Shown: piece by piece, positions 53,193 to 61,882 of the stretch
Numbering within the stretch: the stretch's first letter is position 1
How the letters are laid out: every line of letters starts with the position of its first letter
Source: Plastoroseomonas hellenica
GTDB lineage: Bacteria > Pseudomonadota > Alphaproteobacteria > Acetobacterales > Acetobacteraceae
Length of the DNA stretch: 64,000 nt
Reading direction: 5' to 3'
Assembly: GCF_018129085.1 (NCBI RefSeq)
Contig: NZ_JAAGBB010000006.1
Coordinates: 124,001 to 188,000, forward strand
Position numbers and translations under genes: made by a program
The notes under the pieces: generated by a model
What the model saw: the letters and a program-made list of their open reading frames with translations, nothing else
Told to the model about the DNA's origin: nothing
Database searches by the model: none

Positions 53193-54010
53193 TCGACCCA
53201 CAGGATGCCAGCCGCGTCGCGGCATTGCTGCGCGACGCTGTCAGGGCTGAGGTCCTGCCCCGCTTCCGCAATCTCGCGCCTGGCGCGATCCGCACCAAAT
53301 CGGGCCCGCTCGATCTGGTCACCGACGCCGATGAGAGCGCCGAGCGGGTGATCCGCGAAGGCTTGGCGCGCCTCTTCCCCGGCTGCCTCGTGGTCGGCGA
53401 GGAGGGGGTGGCCGAGGATCCGGCGGTGCTGGAGAGGCTGGTCGAGGATGGGCTCGCCTTCGTGGTCGATCCGGTGGACGGCACCTCCAACTTCGCGGCG
53501 GGCGTGCCGCTGTTCGGCTGCATGGCCGCGGCGATCGTGAAGGGCGAGGTGGTCGGCGGCTGGATCTTCGAGCCCTTCGCCGATGACTGCGCCATTGCAC
53601 TGGCCGGGCAGGGCGCCTGGATGCAAACGCCTGCGGGTGCGAAGCGGGCGCTGCAGGTGGCGCCGCCCCGGCCGGTCGGGCAAATGGTCGGCGCCATTTC
53701 CTGGGGGTACCTGACCGAGCCGTTGCGCAGCACGGTCGGCGCCAACATGCCGAAGCTGGCGGCGGGGCTCGGCTATCGCTGCTCGGCGCATGAATACCGG
53801 CTGGTCGCCTCCGGCGGTGCGCATCTGCTGCTCTACAACAAGATGATGCCCTGGGATCACGCGCCCGGCGTCATCATCCACCGCGAGGCCGGCGGCTTCT
53901 CGGCGCGCTTCGACGGCGCCCCCTATTCGCCGCGCGTGCATACCGGCGGGCTGATCGCAGCCCCGGACGAAGCGAGCTGGACCGAAGCGAGGGCCGCGCT
54001 GCTTGGCTAA
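53189..54010 (+). CDS. Inositol monophosphatase family protein
   Basis: The protein has 273 residues, with an ATGA overlap to hflX. Metal-binding motifs are VVGEEGV (Glu), VVDPVDGTSNFAAGVPLFGC (Asp-Pro-x-Asp-Gly-Thr) and MMPWDHAPGVIIHREAGGFS (the WDxAxG site, here with Pro for the usual Ala). The family hydrolyses inositol phosphates or nucleotides such as 3'-phosphoadenosine 5'-phosphate; the specificity cannot be told from sequence. Coupling to hflX and greB suggests an RNA or stringent-type housekeeping context, which is inference. Confidence 0.92.
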   Translation: MIDPQDASRVAALLRDAVRAEVLPRFRNLAPGAIRTKSGPLDLVTDADESAERVIREGLARLFPGCLVVGEEGVAEDPAVLERLVEDGLAFVVDPVDGTSNFAAGVPLFGCMAAAIVKGEVVGGWIFEPFADDCAIALAGQGAWMQTPAGAKRALQVAPPRPVGQMVGAISWGYLTEPLRSTVGANMPKLAAGLGYRCSAHEYRLVASGGAHLLLYNKMMPWDHAPGVIIHREAGGFSARFDGAPYSPRVHTGGLIAAPDEASWTEARAALLG

Positions 54011-54536
54011 CGCGGACGAAGATGACGGGGAGGAGGGCCCGCCCGGCCTGCCGCCCGGCACGCCCTTCTACATGACGCCTGCCGGCGCCACCGCGCTGCA
54101 GGCGGAGATGAAGCGGCTCTGGACCGAGGAGCGGCCGAAGGTGGTCGAGGTGGTGTCCTGGGCGGCTTCCCTCGGTGATCGATCGGAGAATGCCGACTAC
54201 CAGTATGGCAAGCGGCGCCTGCGCGAGATCGACCGCCGCGTGCGCTTCATCACCAAGCGGCTGGAGCGGGTGCAGGTGGTCGACCCCACGGCGCAGACCC
54301 GGCGGGATCAGGTCTTCTTCGGCGCCACCGTGACCTATGCGCGGGGGGACGACAGCGAAGTCACCATCACCATCGTCGGCGTGGATGAGGCCGATCCCGA
54401 TCGCGGCAGCATCTCCTGGGTGGCACCGGTCGCGCGGGCGCTGCTCGGCAAACGCGTGGGCGATCTGGTGAAGCTGCGCACCCCGGCTGGCGCGGAGGAG
54501 ATCGAGGTCGTCGCCATCGCCTATCCCGGGGCATGA
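54003..54536 (+). CDS. greB: Transcript cleavage factor GreB
   Basis: The protein has 177 residues from a TTG start at 54003 that overlaps the IMPase stop by 8 nt; the next in-frame ATG is about 23 codons in, which would remove an acidic N-terminal tail (ADEDDGEEGPPG). The GreA/GreB coiled coil carries DRSENADYQYGKRRLREIDR, the YGKRRLREID pattern characteristic of GreB, and the C-terminal FKBP-like domain has GKRVGDLVKLRTPAGAEEIE. It rescues backtracked RNA polymerase by stimulating transcript cleavage. Ends this coupled run, 31 nt before the pirin gene. Confidence 0.93.
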   Translation: MANADEDDGEEGPPGLPPGTPFYMTPAGATALQAEMKRLWTEERPKVVEVVSWAASLGDRSENADYQYGKRRLREIDRRVRFITKRLERVQVVDPTAQTRRDQVFFGATVTYARGDDSEVTITIVGVDEADPDRGSISWVAPVARALLGKRVGDLVKLRTPAGAEEIEVVAIAYPGA

Positions 54537-54567
54537 TGCGGCGACCGCCTGCCAGGAGCACCCAGCC

Positions 54568-55500
54568 ATGAGCCGCCTCGACGCCGAAGACCCCGCATGC
54601 CCGCCGCCGCCGCCCGGCATCGACCTGGTCATCATCCCGCGCGCCCATGATGTCGGGAATTTCGAGGTGCGCCGCGCCCTGCCGGCCAAGGAGCGGCAGA
54701 TGGTCGGGCCCTTCATCTTCTTCGACCAGATGGGGCCGGGCGAGTTCCTGACCGGGCAGGGCCTGGATGTGCGCCCGCATCCGCATATTGGCCTCTCTAC
54801 CGTCACCTATCTCTTCGAGGGCGAGGTGCTGCACCGGGACACGCTCGGCAGCCGCCAGGCGATCACGCCCGGGGCGCTCAACTGGATGACCGCGGGAAGC
54901 GGCATCGCCCATTCCGAGCGCAGCGACGAGACCAGGCGCGATCGCCGGCAGCCGCTCTTTGGCATCCAGAGCTGGGTCGCGTTGCCGAAGCATGCCGAAG
55001 AGACGGCGCCGAGCTTCACGCATCATCCGGCATCGGCGCTGCCCTTCGCCGAGGATGGCGGCATGACGTTGCGACTGATCGCGGGCGATGGCTGGGGGCT
55101 GAAGGCGCCGGTCGCGGTATCCTCGCCTTGCTTCTACGCCGATGTCACGCTGATGCCGGGTGGTCGGGTGCCGATGCCGGAGGAGCATGAGGAACGGGCG
55201 GCCTATGTGGTGGCCGGCAGCGTCAGCGTCGCCGGGACGGCGTTCGAGGCTGGCCGCATGCTGGTCTTCCGCGCCGGCGACGCGCTGGCCCTGACCGCGG
55301 GGCCCGAGGGTGCGCGGCTGCTGCTGCTCGGCGGCGCCACGATGGACGGGCCGCGCTACATGTTCTGGAACTTCGTCTCTTCCAGCCGGGACCGGATTCA
55401 GCAGGCCAAGGATGACTGGAAGGCCGGGCGCTTCGGCCTGGTGCCCGGCGATGAGAAGGAGTTCATCCCGCTGCCGGAGATCAAGGTGAAGGCGGGCTGA
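54568..55500 (+). CDS. Pirin family protein
   Basis: The protein has 310 residues. The metal-binding cupin motifs of pirin are visible: DVRPHPHIGLSTVTYLFEGE (two His), SGIAHSERSDE (third His) and PMPEEHEERAAYVVAGSVSV in the second cupin with its Glu. The family has quercetinase or regulatory roles in different species; the role here is unknown. The ATG is 31 nt after greB, so readthrough is possible. A family B element starts right after the stop. Confidence 0.9.
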   Translation: MSRLDAEDPACPPPPPGIDLVIIPRAHDVGNFEVRRALPAKERQMVGPFIFFDQMGPGEFLTGQGLDVRPHPHIGLSTVTYLFEGEVLHRDTLGSRQAITPGALNWMTAGSGIAHSERSDETRRDRRQPLFGIQSWVALPKHAEETAPSFTHHPASALPFAEDGGMTLRLIAGDGWGLKAPVAVSSPCFYADVTLMPGGRVPMPEEHEERAAYVVAGSVSVAGTAFEAGRMLVFRAGDALALTAGPEGARLLLLGGATMDGPRYMFWNFVSSSRDRIQQAKDDWKAGRFGLVPGDEKEFIPLPEIKVKAG

Positions 55501-55501
55501 T

Positions 55502-55561
55502 ATCAACGGCACGCGTACTTCACGCGTGCCTTCGGCACGACGCGCTTGAGGGCGACATAAC
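55502..55561. repeat. Family B mosaic palindromic element downstream of pirin
   Basis: It starts ATCAACGGCACG immediately after the pirin stop, contains GGCACGCGTA/TTCACGCGTGCC and ends GCGCTTGAGGGC, as at 15231. Confidence 0.6.
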
Positions 55562-55567
55562 TACCTC

Positions 55568-56494
55568 TCAGCCTCGCTCCAGCGCCGCTGAGACTGCGGT
55601 CTGGTCGGGGTTTCGGGGCTGGCAGGGCGCCAGGATCAGGGCGTTTTCCGGGTTCAGGCGCCGCAGGGTCGGCGCCAGCGGAGAGCAGGCGATGCGGGCC
55701 GCGATCTGGCGCTCGGTCGCGCTGCGGAGCGCCGCCTTGGCGTCCGGAAAACCCGCCAGGATCTGCGGTACGGCCGCGACCTGCCCGGCATAGATGAGGC
55801 AGAGCGCGAGGCGCGCGGCCTCGGTTGCCGGGTGCGGCCGTCCGGGCTCGAAGCGTGACCAGTCAGCGGCACGCAAGCTCGCGACCGCTTCGGCCAGGCT
55901 GGCGTAGCCGGGCGTCGCGGGAGGTTCTTGCGGGAAAGACGCGGGGTTCCAGAGTGGTGCGCAGCCCGGGCCGATGGCGGCATCGGGCGTCTGGCGCATG
56001 GCGGCGGCGTCCGGCGCCATGCGTTGCCGGTCCAGCACATAGGGCACCGGCGGTCCAATATCGGCGCCGAGACTGCCGACGTAATCCCAGAAGTCATGCG
56101 CCGCATCGGCGACGCGGATCACCGTCTCGCCATCCCGCTGCAGGCGGATGCGTTCGGGTGAGCGCTTGCCGAGGGCGATGCTGCCGGCATGCACGATGCC
56201 GCGTGGCGTGTGGATGAAGGTTTCCAGCGTCCAGCAGCAATAGGCACCGCCCGACCAGCCGGAGAAGGCGTGGATCCGCGGCTCGCCGCGCAGCGCCGGC
56301 ATGGCCTCGAAACCGCGCGAGCGGGCCTGCCAGACGACCTGCCCGGTGCGGCGCAGACGGAGCGCCGCGCGGTCGTCTTCCCCGCTCTGCGGCCGATATT
56401 GCTCGATGCGGCCGGCCCGGCCGGCGTCGTGCAGGACCTGGCAGAGGGCAGGGGTCGCCAGGAGAAGGGCGGCAAGCAGGAGGATGCGGGTCAT
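55568..56494 (-). CDS. Secreted hypothetical protein downstream of mazG
   Basis: The protein has 308 residues. The start at 56494 is chosen because its ATG overlaps the mazG stop as ATGA and opens a signal peptide (MTRILLLAALLLATPALCQ). The mature sequence contains FSGWSGGAYCCWTLETFIHT with two adjacent cysteines, HDFWDYVGSLGADIGPPVPY, and a helical C-terminal half. No family was recognised. Two conserved-looking Cys pairs may form disulfides in the periplasm. It is coupled to mazG in an operon, but there is no obvious functional link. Confidence 0.75.
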   Translation of the reverse strand: MTRILLLAALLLATPALCQVLHDAGRAGRIEQYRPQSGEDDRAALRLRRTGQVVWQARSRGFEAMPALRGEPRIHAFSGWSGGAYCCWTLETFIHTPRGIVHAGSIALGKRSPERIRLQRDGETVIRVADAAHDFWDYVGSLGADIGPPVPYVLDRQRMAPDAAAMRQTPDAAIGPGCAPLWNPASFPQEPPATPGYASLAEAVASLRAADWSRFEPGRPHPATEAARLALCLIYAGQVAAVPQILAGFPDAKAALRSATERQIAARIACSPLAPTLRRLNPENALILAPCQPRNPDQTAVSAALERG

Positions 56495-57300
56495 GGGCCC
56501 GATCGTTCCGCTTTCTTCACTTCCTGCCAATGGGCTTCCATCACTTCCAGCGTCGTATCGGCCGGCGCGAGGCCTTCGGCGGCGAGCGCCGCCTCGACGG
56601 CGCCGAAGCGGCGCTCGAACTTCCGGTTGGCGCCACGCAGGCAGGTCTCCGGGTCCAGGTCGAGCTTCCGGGCGAGGTTCGCGAGCACGAAGAGCAGGTC
56701 GCCGACCTCGTCCGCCAGGCGGGCCGGGTCGGCGGCCGGGAGCTCGGCGCGCAACTCAGCGGCTTCCTCCTCCAGCTTGTCCAGGATGCCGGCGGCCTCC
56801 GGCCAATCGAAGCCGACGCGGGCGGCGCGGCGCGTCAGCTTCGCGGCGCGGGTCAGGGCAGGGAGGCCCTGCGGGATGCCAGCCAGCGTTCCGGTCTCGG
56901 CGCGGGCGGCGCGCTCGACGGCCTTCTGCGCCTCCCAGGCATGCGTCTGTTCCTCCGATGTTCTTGATTCAGTCTCCCCGAAGACGTGGGGGTGTCGGAG
57001 GATCATTTTCCTAGTAATTTTTTCCGCTATATCAGAGAAGCCGAAATGTCCTGATTCTTCAGCCATTTGCGCGTGATAGACGACCTGGAACAGCAGGTCG
57101 CCGAGCTCATCCAGCAGTGCTGGGCGATCGTCGCGGTGGATCGCGTCCTCGACCTCGTAGGCTTCCTCGATGGTGTAGGGCGCGATGGTCGCGAAGTTCT
57201 GGATCAAGTCCCAGGGGCAGCCGCCATCCGGCGACCGCAGGCGGGCCATGACGGTGAGCAGGCGCTGAAGGGCGGCGGCCGGATCCGGAGATTGGGGCAT
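56491..57300 (-). CDS. mazG: Nucleoside triphosphate pyrophosphohydrolase MazG
   Basis: The protein has 269 residues, normal length. Two MazG repeats are visible: the first with CPWDLIQNFATIAPYTIEEA and DELGDLLFQVVYHAQMAEES, the second with VGFDWPEAAGILDKLEEEAA and LADEVGDLLFVLANLARKLD, each carrying the ExxE/ExxD metal motif. MazG hydrolyses NTPs to NMPs and in some bacteria lowers ppGpp levels. The start lies 182 bp from dnaE's stop, with an AT-rich palindrome between. A short AT-rich patch falls within the gene near 57000-57040. Confidence 0.95.
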   Translation of the reverse strand: MPQSPDPAAALQRLLTVMARLRSPDGGCPWDLIQNFATIAPYTIEEAYEVEDAIHRDDRPALLDELGDLLFQVVYHAQMAEESGHFGFSDIAEKITRKMILRHPHVFGETESRTSEEQTHAWEAQKAVERAARAETGTLAGIPQGLPALTRAAKLTRRAARVGFDWPEAAGILDKLEEEAAELRAELPAADPARLADEVGDLLFVLANLARKLDLDPETCLRGANRKFERRFGAVEAALAAEGLAPADTTLEVMEAHWQEVKKAERSGP

Positions 57301-57395
57301 CGATGCTTCTCAGGGTTGGGCGCCGGAGGCCGTCCGGGCGCCAAGACACAGGGCCAAGCCTTTGAAAGGCTTTGGAATGACGGCAGGGAACACGC

Positions 57396-57479
57396 CGCCC
57401 ACAGGCTTGTCCACAGCGCGTAGTTGCCGCATAAGATATATTATGGAAAGAAAAACTGAAGTGGATAAGCCTGTGGGCG
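57396..57479. repeat. 19-bp-arm inverted repeat around an AT-rich centre, between dnaE and mazG
   Basis: Arms 57396-57414 and 57461-57479 match at 18 of 19 positions, and the exception can form a G-U pair in RNA. The 46-nt centre is AT-rich (contains AAGATATATTATGG). Each arm has a DnaA-box-like nonamer (TTGTCCACA at 57407; TTATCCAC on the other strand at 57461), one mismatch each to TTATCCACA. It begins 3 nt after the dnaE stop. Confidence 0.7.
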
Positions 57480-57482
57480 AGT

Positions 57483-60400
57483 TCAGAGCTCTTCCACGCC
57501 GGTGATCCCCGGCAGCACCTTCATCGCCTGGAGCAGCCGCGGGCCGACATTGAAGCCGCCGGGCAAGACCATCTCGACCTCCTGCCCCGGCCCGGTCACC
57601 GACACCAGCACGACGCGCCCCTTGCCGCGGCCCTCGCGGTCCAGCAGCACGCGGATGTGGTCGACGGCCTCGGTCTGGTCGAGCCAGAGCCGGATGCCCT
57701 GGGCGACGCCGCTCGCGGCCTTCTCCAGCCCTTCGACCTCCTGGGCGGTCAGGCGCAGCGCCTCGCCCTCCATCCGCGCCTCTGCGGTCACCAGCACGGC
57801 ATTGCCCTCGGCCAGCAGCTCCCGCGACCGGTTCAGCACTTCCGAGAAGCAGGTCACCTCATAGGACCCCTGGGCGTCGGAGAGCCGCACCCAGGCCATG
57901 CGGCTGCCGGTCTTGGTCGTGCGCTCCTTGCTGTTCACCACCGTACCGGCGAGCTTCAGCCTGCTTGCGCCTGAGCGCGCCCGATCCGCGATCATCGCCG
58001 AGCCGACGACGCCCAGCCGCTTCAGCGCCGCCTTGTAGGTGTCGAGCGGATGCGCCGAGAGGTGGAAGCCGACCGCCTCGGCCTCGAAGGAGAGCTTCTC
58101 GAGCAAGGGCCATTCCTGTGTCGGCGGGAACCGCAGCGGTTCCGATCGTTGCGATTCCGCGCCAAAAAGGCCGATCTGGCCACTCTCGCGCTCCTCGGCC
58201 GCTGATTGCGCCCGCCGCAGCACCACCTCGGCCCCGGCGACGAGCTGCGCCCGGTTCGGCATCAGCGTGTCGAAGGCCCCGGCCTTGGCCAGGTTCTCGA
58301 TCTGCATCTTGTTGAGGAGCCGCGGATCGACCCGGCCGGCGAAGTCCGAGAGCGACGAGAAGCGGCCGCCCTTCGCACGTTCGGCCACCAGCTCCCGCAT
58401 CGCCGCCTCGCCCACGCGCTTCACCGCGGCGAGCGCGAAGCGGATGGCGGGCTTCCCATCCTCCTCCCGGTGCTCGACGATGAAGTCGTGCGCACTGCGG
58501 TTCACGTCCGGCGGCAGCACGGGAATGCCGAGCCGCGCCGCCTCCTGCATATGGCCCGCCAGCTTGTCGGTGTTGGAGAAGTCGAGCGACATCGAGGCGG
58601 CCAGGAAGGCCACCGTATGGTTTGCCTTCAGCCAGGCGGTCTGGTAGCTGACCAGCGCATAGGCGGCGGCGTGGGACTTGTTGAAGCCGTAGTCGGCGAA
58701 GCGCTCCATCAGGTCGAAGATCTCGCCGGCCTTGGCTGCCTCGACCCCGCGCTCGGTCGCGCCCTTGGTGAAGATCTCCCGCTGCACCTGCATCTCGGAG
58801 CGGATCTTCTTGCCCATCGCCCGGCGCAGCAGATCGGCGGCGCCGAGCGAATAGCCCGCCAGGTCCTGCGCGATCTGCATCACCTGCTCCTGGTAGACCA
58901 TGATGCCGTAGGTCTCGGAGAGGATGTGATGGATCGCCGGATGCGGGCTGTCCCAGGCCTCGCCGGCCTTGCGCTGGCAATAGGCGGGGATGTTCGCCAT
59001 CGGGCCCGGGCGATAGAGCGCCACTGCCGCGATCAGGTCCTCGAAGCGGTCGACGCGCATCTGCCGAAGGCAGTCGCGCATCCCCTGGCCTTCGAACTGG
59101 AACACCCCGGCGGCGTCGCCCTTGCGCAGCATCTCGAAGGTCTTGGCGTCGTCGAGCGGAATCGCGCTGATGTCGATCGCGATCCCCTGCCCCTTCAGGA
59201 TATCGACCGCCCGCTCGATCACCGTCAGCGTCTTGAGGCCCAGGAAGTCGAACTTCACCAGCGAGGCCTGCTCGACATGCTTCATCGAGAACTGGGTGAT
59301 GAGCATCTCGGAGCGCGGGTCGCGGTAGAGCGGGCAGATGCCGATCAGCGGCTCCCGCCCGATCACCACGCCGGCGGCATGGGTGGAGGCGTTGCGGTAG
59401 AGGCCTTCGATCTGCAGCGCGATATCGAGCAGGCGCGCCACCTGCTCGTCATTGTCGCGCATATCCTGCAGCTTCGGCTCGCCATCGATCGCCTGCTGCA
59501 GGGTGACGGGCTTGGCCGGATTGAAGGGAATGATCGAGGCGATCTTGTCGACCTGCCCATAGGGCATGCCGAGCACGCGCCCGACATCGCGCACCGCCGC
59601 CTTCGCCTGCAGCTTGCCGAAGGTGATGATCTGCGCCACGCGGTCGTCGCCATATTCGCGCACCACGTAGCGGATCACCTCGTCGCGCCGGTCCTGGCAG
59701 AAATCGATATCGAAGTCGGGCATCGACACCCGCTCGGGGTTCAGGAAGCGCTCGAACAGCAGCCCGAAGCGGAGCGGGTCGAGATCGGTGATCGCCAGCG
59801 CCCAGGCCGCGACCGAACCGGCGCCGGAGCCGCGGCCGGGTCCCACCGGGATCGGCGGCGTCTGCGCCTTCGCCCATTGGATGAAGTCGGCGACGATCAG
59901 GAAGTAGCCGGAGAAGCCCATCGCCTCGATGACGCCGAGCTCATAGTCGAGGCGCGTCAGATAGGTCTCGCGCGGTGCGGACAGCCCGGCTTCGCCGAGC
60001 GCCTCAAGCCGCCGCTCCAGCCCCTCGGCGGCCATGGCGCGGACCGTTTCCGCCTCGGTCTTGCCGGGCGAGACCTTGGGGCAGATCGGCAGCGCGGGCT
60101 TCTTCGCCTCGGTCATCACCGCCGACATGCGGGCGATGGCCAGCGTGTTGTCGCAGGCCTCCGGCAGGTCGTGGAACAGCGCGCGCATCGCCTCTGCCGG
60201 CTTGAACCAATGCTCCGGCGTCACACGCCGGCGCTCCTGCTCCGCCATGGTGCGGCTTTCGGCGATGCAGAGCAGCGCGTCATGCGCCTCATGCATCTTG
60301 GCCTCGGCAAAGTAGACGTCATTGGCGGCGACGATCGGCAGCCGCGCCGCATCCGCCAGCGCCAGCAGGCCGGGTTCCACCAGGCGCTCGATCGGCAGCC

Positions 60401-60941
60401 CGTGGCGGTGCAGCTCCACCGCGATTCGGTCCGGGAAGGCTTCCGCGAGCTGCGCCAGCAACCGCTCCGCCGCGTCGCGCCGTCCTTCCGCCAGCAGCCG
60501 CGCAACCGGGCCGGTGGTGCCGCCGGTCAGCAGGAACAAGCCTTGCGCATGCTCGGCCAGCAGCTCCAGCGTGATGCTCGCCCGTCCGGAGGCGTCGTCG
60601 CGCAGGAAGCCCTTGGAAGACAGCCGCTGGAGGTTGTCGAGTCCCGCCGCATCCAGCGCCAGCGCCACCAGCGGGTCGGGGTTCAGCTGATGTGCATCCG
60701 GCCGCTCGGGGTCGGTGCTGACACGGGCGAGTGCCAACTGGCAGCCCATGATCGGCTGCACCCCCTTCCCCGTGCAGGCCTGCGCGAATTCGAGCGCGCC
60801 GAACAGGTTGGCGGTGTCGGTCAGCGCCACCGCCGGCATGCCCGCCGCCAGTGCCAGCGCTGGCAGCTTCTCCGCCTTGATGGCGCCCTCGCTCAAGGAA
60901 TAGGCGGAGTGGGCGTGCAGGTGGATGAACGAGTCGGCCAT
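57483..60941 (-). CDS. dnaE: DNA polymerase III alpha subunit DnaE
   Basis: The protein has 1152 residues, the usual size for replicative DnaE1. The PHP domain opens with FIHLHAHSAYSLSEGAIKAE. The C-family palm shows GPGRGSGAGSVAAWALAITD and PDFDIDFCQDRRDEVIRYVV with the catalytic aspartates, and the fingers region has YGIMVYQEQVMQIAQDLAGY. The helix-hairpin-helix region is near the middle-end (RVDPRLLNKMQIENLAKAGA), followed by an OB domain (SRLKLAGTVVNSKERTTKTG). It is the main replicative polymerase. It reads toward mazG, and no other replisome gene is adjacent. Confidence 0.97.
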   Translation of the reverse strand: MADSFIHLHAHSAYSLSEGAIKAEKLPALALAAGMPAVALTDTANLFGALEFAQACTGKGVQPIMGCQLALARVSTDPERPDAHQLNPDPLVALALDAAGLDNLQRLSSKGFLRDDASGRASITLELLAEHAQGLFLLTGGTTGPVARLLAEGRRDAAERLLAQLAEAFPDRIAVELHRHGLPIERLVEPGLLALADAARLPIVAANDVYFAEAKMHEAHDALLCIAESRTMAEQERRRVTPEHWFKPAEAMRALFHDLPEACDNTLAIARMSAVMTEAKKPALPICPKVSPGKTEAETVRAMAAEGLERRLEALGEAGLSAPRETYLTRLDYELGVIEAMGFSGYFLIVADFIQWAKAQTPPIPVGPGRGSGAGSVAAWALAITDLDPLRFGLLFERFLNPERVSMPDFDIDFCQDRRDEVIRYVVREYGDDRVAQIITFGKLQAKAAVRDVGRVLGMPYGQVDKIASIIPFNPAKPVTLQQAIDGEPKLQDMRDNDEQVARLLDIALQIEGLYRNASTHAAGVVIGREPLIGICPLYRDPRSEMLITQFSMKHVEQASLVKFDFLGLKTLTVIERAVDILKGQGIAIDISAIPLDDAKTFEMLRKGDAAGVFQFEGQGMRDCLRQMRVDRFEDLIAAVALYRPGPMANIPAYCQRKAGEAWDSPHPAIHHILSETYGIMVYQEQVMQIAQDLAGYSLGAADLLRRAMGKKIRSEMQVQREIFTKGATERGVEAAKAGEIFDLMERFADYGFNKSHAAAYALVSYQTAWLKANHTVAFLAASMSLDFSNTDKLAGHMQEAARLGIPVLPPDVNRSAHDFIVEHREEDGKPAIRFALAAVKRVGEAAMRELVAERAKGGRFSSLSDFAGRVDPRLLNKMQIENLAKAGAFDTLMPNRAQLVAGAEVVLRRAQSAAEERESGQIGLFGAESQRSEPLRFPPTQEWPLLEKLSFEAEAVGFHLSAHPLDTYKAALKRLGVVGSAMIADRARSGASRLKLAGTVVNSKERTTKTGSRMAWVRLSDAQGSYEVTCFSEVLNRSRELLAEGNAVLVTAEARMEGEALRLTAQEVEGLEKAASGVAQGIRLWLDQTEAVDHIRVLLDREGRGKGRVVLVSVTGPGQEVEMVLPGGFNVGPRLLQAMKVLPGITGVEEL

Positions 60942-60964
60942 GGGCCAAACCTATAGCGCCTTGC

Positions 60965-61011
60965 GAGCAGATTCACGCCTCCGGGTGCTTCCGCCCTCCG
61001 GCGATCTGCTC
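60965..61011 (-). repeat. Family A palindromic element
   Basis: GAGCAGAT-TCACGCC...GGCG-ATCTGCTC is the reverse orientation of the copy at 41199, located between divergent dnaE and hupE. Confidence 0.8.
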
Positions 61012-61084
61012 TGGCACGCGCGGGCTTGCTGCACCTGCGCCCATGGCCGAAGCTTGCGCGACGCATTCCCAGAGGATCCGCACC

Positions 61085-61666
61085 ATGCGCCTGCTGCGCC
61101 CCGCCGCCCTCGGCCTGACCCTGGCCGTCGCTCTTGTCCTGCCGGCCGCGGCGCATCCCGGCCACGGCACGGACAGCTTCACCAGCGGCCTGCTGCATCC
61201 CTTCGGTGGGCTCGACCATCTGCTGGCCATGGTCGCGGTGGGCCTGATCGCCGCCCGCATCGGCCTCGCCACCGCCTGGCGCATGCCTGCAGCCTTCATG
61301 ACCGCCATGGCTCTCGGCGCCCTCGCCGGCTTCGAAGGCACCACCCTGCCCGGCATCGAATACGGCATCGCTCTCTCGGTCGCCGCCGCCGGCCTGGCCC
61401 TCGCCCTCGCCATGCCGATCCCGACGCTGGCGGCGATCGGCGCCACCGCCGCTTTCGGCTTCTGCCACGGCATGGCGCACGGGCTGGAACTGCCCGACGC
61501 CGCCTCGCCCATCAGCTTCTCGCTTGGCATGCTGCTCGGCACCGCGCTGCTGCATGCCGCCGGCTTCGTCGTCGGGCTCGCGATGCGCAACGGCACCGGC
61601 CTGACCCTCTGCCGCGCCGGCGGCGCCGTGGCCGCGGCGGTGGGAGTGGTGATGTTGATGGGGTGA
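61085..61666 (+). CDS. HupE/UreJ family membrane protein
   Basis: The protein has 193 residues from ATG 61085, with GAGGA 8 nt upstream; a further upstream ATG lies in an intergenic frame. It has a signal-like first segment and about six more hydrophobic helices. Family motifs are HPGHGTDSFTSGLLHPFGGL, DHLLAMVAVGLIAARIGLAT and FGFCHGMAHGLELPDAASPI, with the conserved His residues proposed for Ni or Co binding. HupE/UreJ proteins take up or sense nickel or cobalt for hydrogenase and urease; no such operon is nearby, so the metal role is inferred from the family. A hairpin cluster follows. Confidence 0.9.
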   Translation: MRLLRPAALGLTLAVALVLPAAAHPGHGTDSFTSGLLHPFGGLDHLLAMVAVGLIAARIGLATAWRMPAAFMTAMALGALAGFEGTTLPGIEYGIALSVAAAGLALALAMPIPTLAAIGATAAFGFCHGMAHGLELPDAASPISFSLGMLLGTALLHAAGFVVGLAMRNGTGLTLCRAGGAVAAAVGVVMLMG

Positions 61667-61678
61667 GGCGCATCACGG

Positions 61679-61873
61679 GAGGGCTCTGCCCTCCCGGACC
61701 CACCCGGCAGGAGCCTAGGGCCCCTGCAGCCCGATCATTTTAGCGCCCTGATTGCCAAGGGGGCCGCCCACTTCGGGGCAGCCCCCTTGGCAATCAGGGC
61801 GCCAAGTGAAGCAGGTCCAGGAGCCTCCAGGCTCCTGGCGGATGGGGGCTGGGGAAGGCGGAGCCTTCCCCAG
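61679..61873. repeat. Cluster of four strong hairpins between convergent genes
   Basis: In order: GGGAGGGC/GCCCTCCC (61679-61697); a perfect 22-bp-arm hairpin (61743-61764 with 61781-61802) around a 16-nt loop; CCAGGAGCC/GGCTCCTGG (61816-61838); and CTGGGGAAGGC/GCCTTCCCCAG (61848-61872). The region separates hupE from lolD, and it is likely a REP-like compound element that may also stop transcription. Confidence 0.7.
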
Positions 61874-61882
61874 GGCGCACCC

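Noticed and set aside
57443-57505. Short forward ORF of 20 codons (MERKTEVDKPV...) between mazG and dnaE
   Set aside because: It lies within the inverted repeat and runs into the dnaE 3' end antisense, with no ribosome site.
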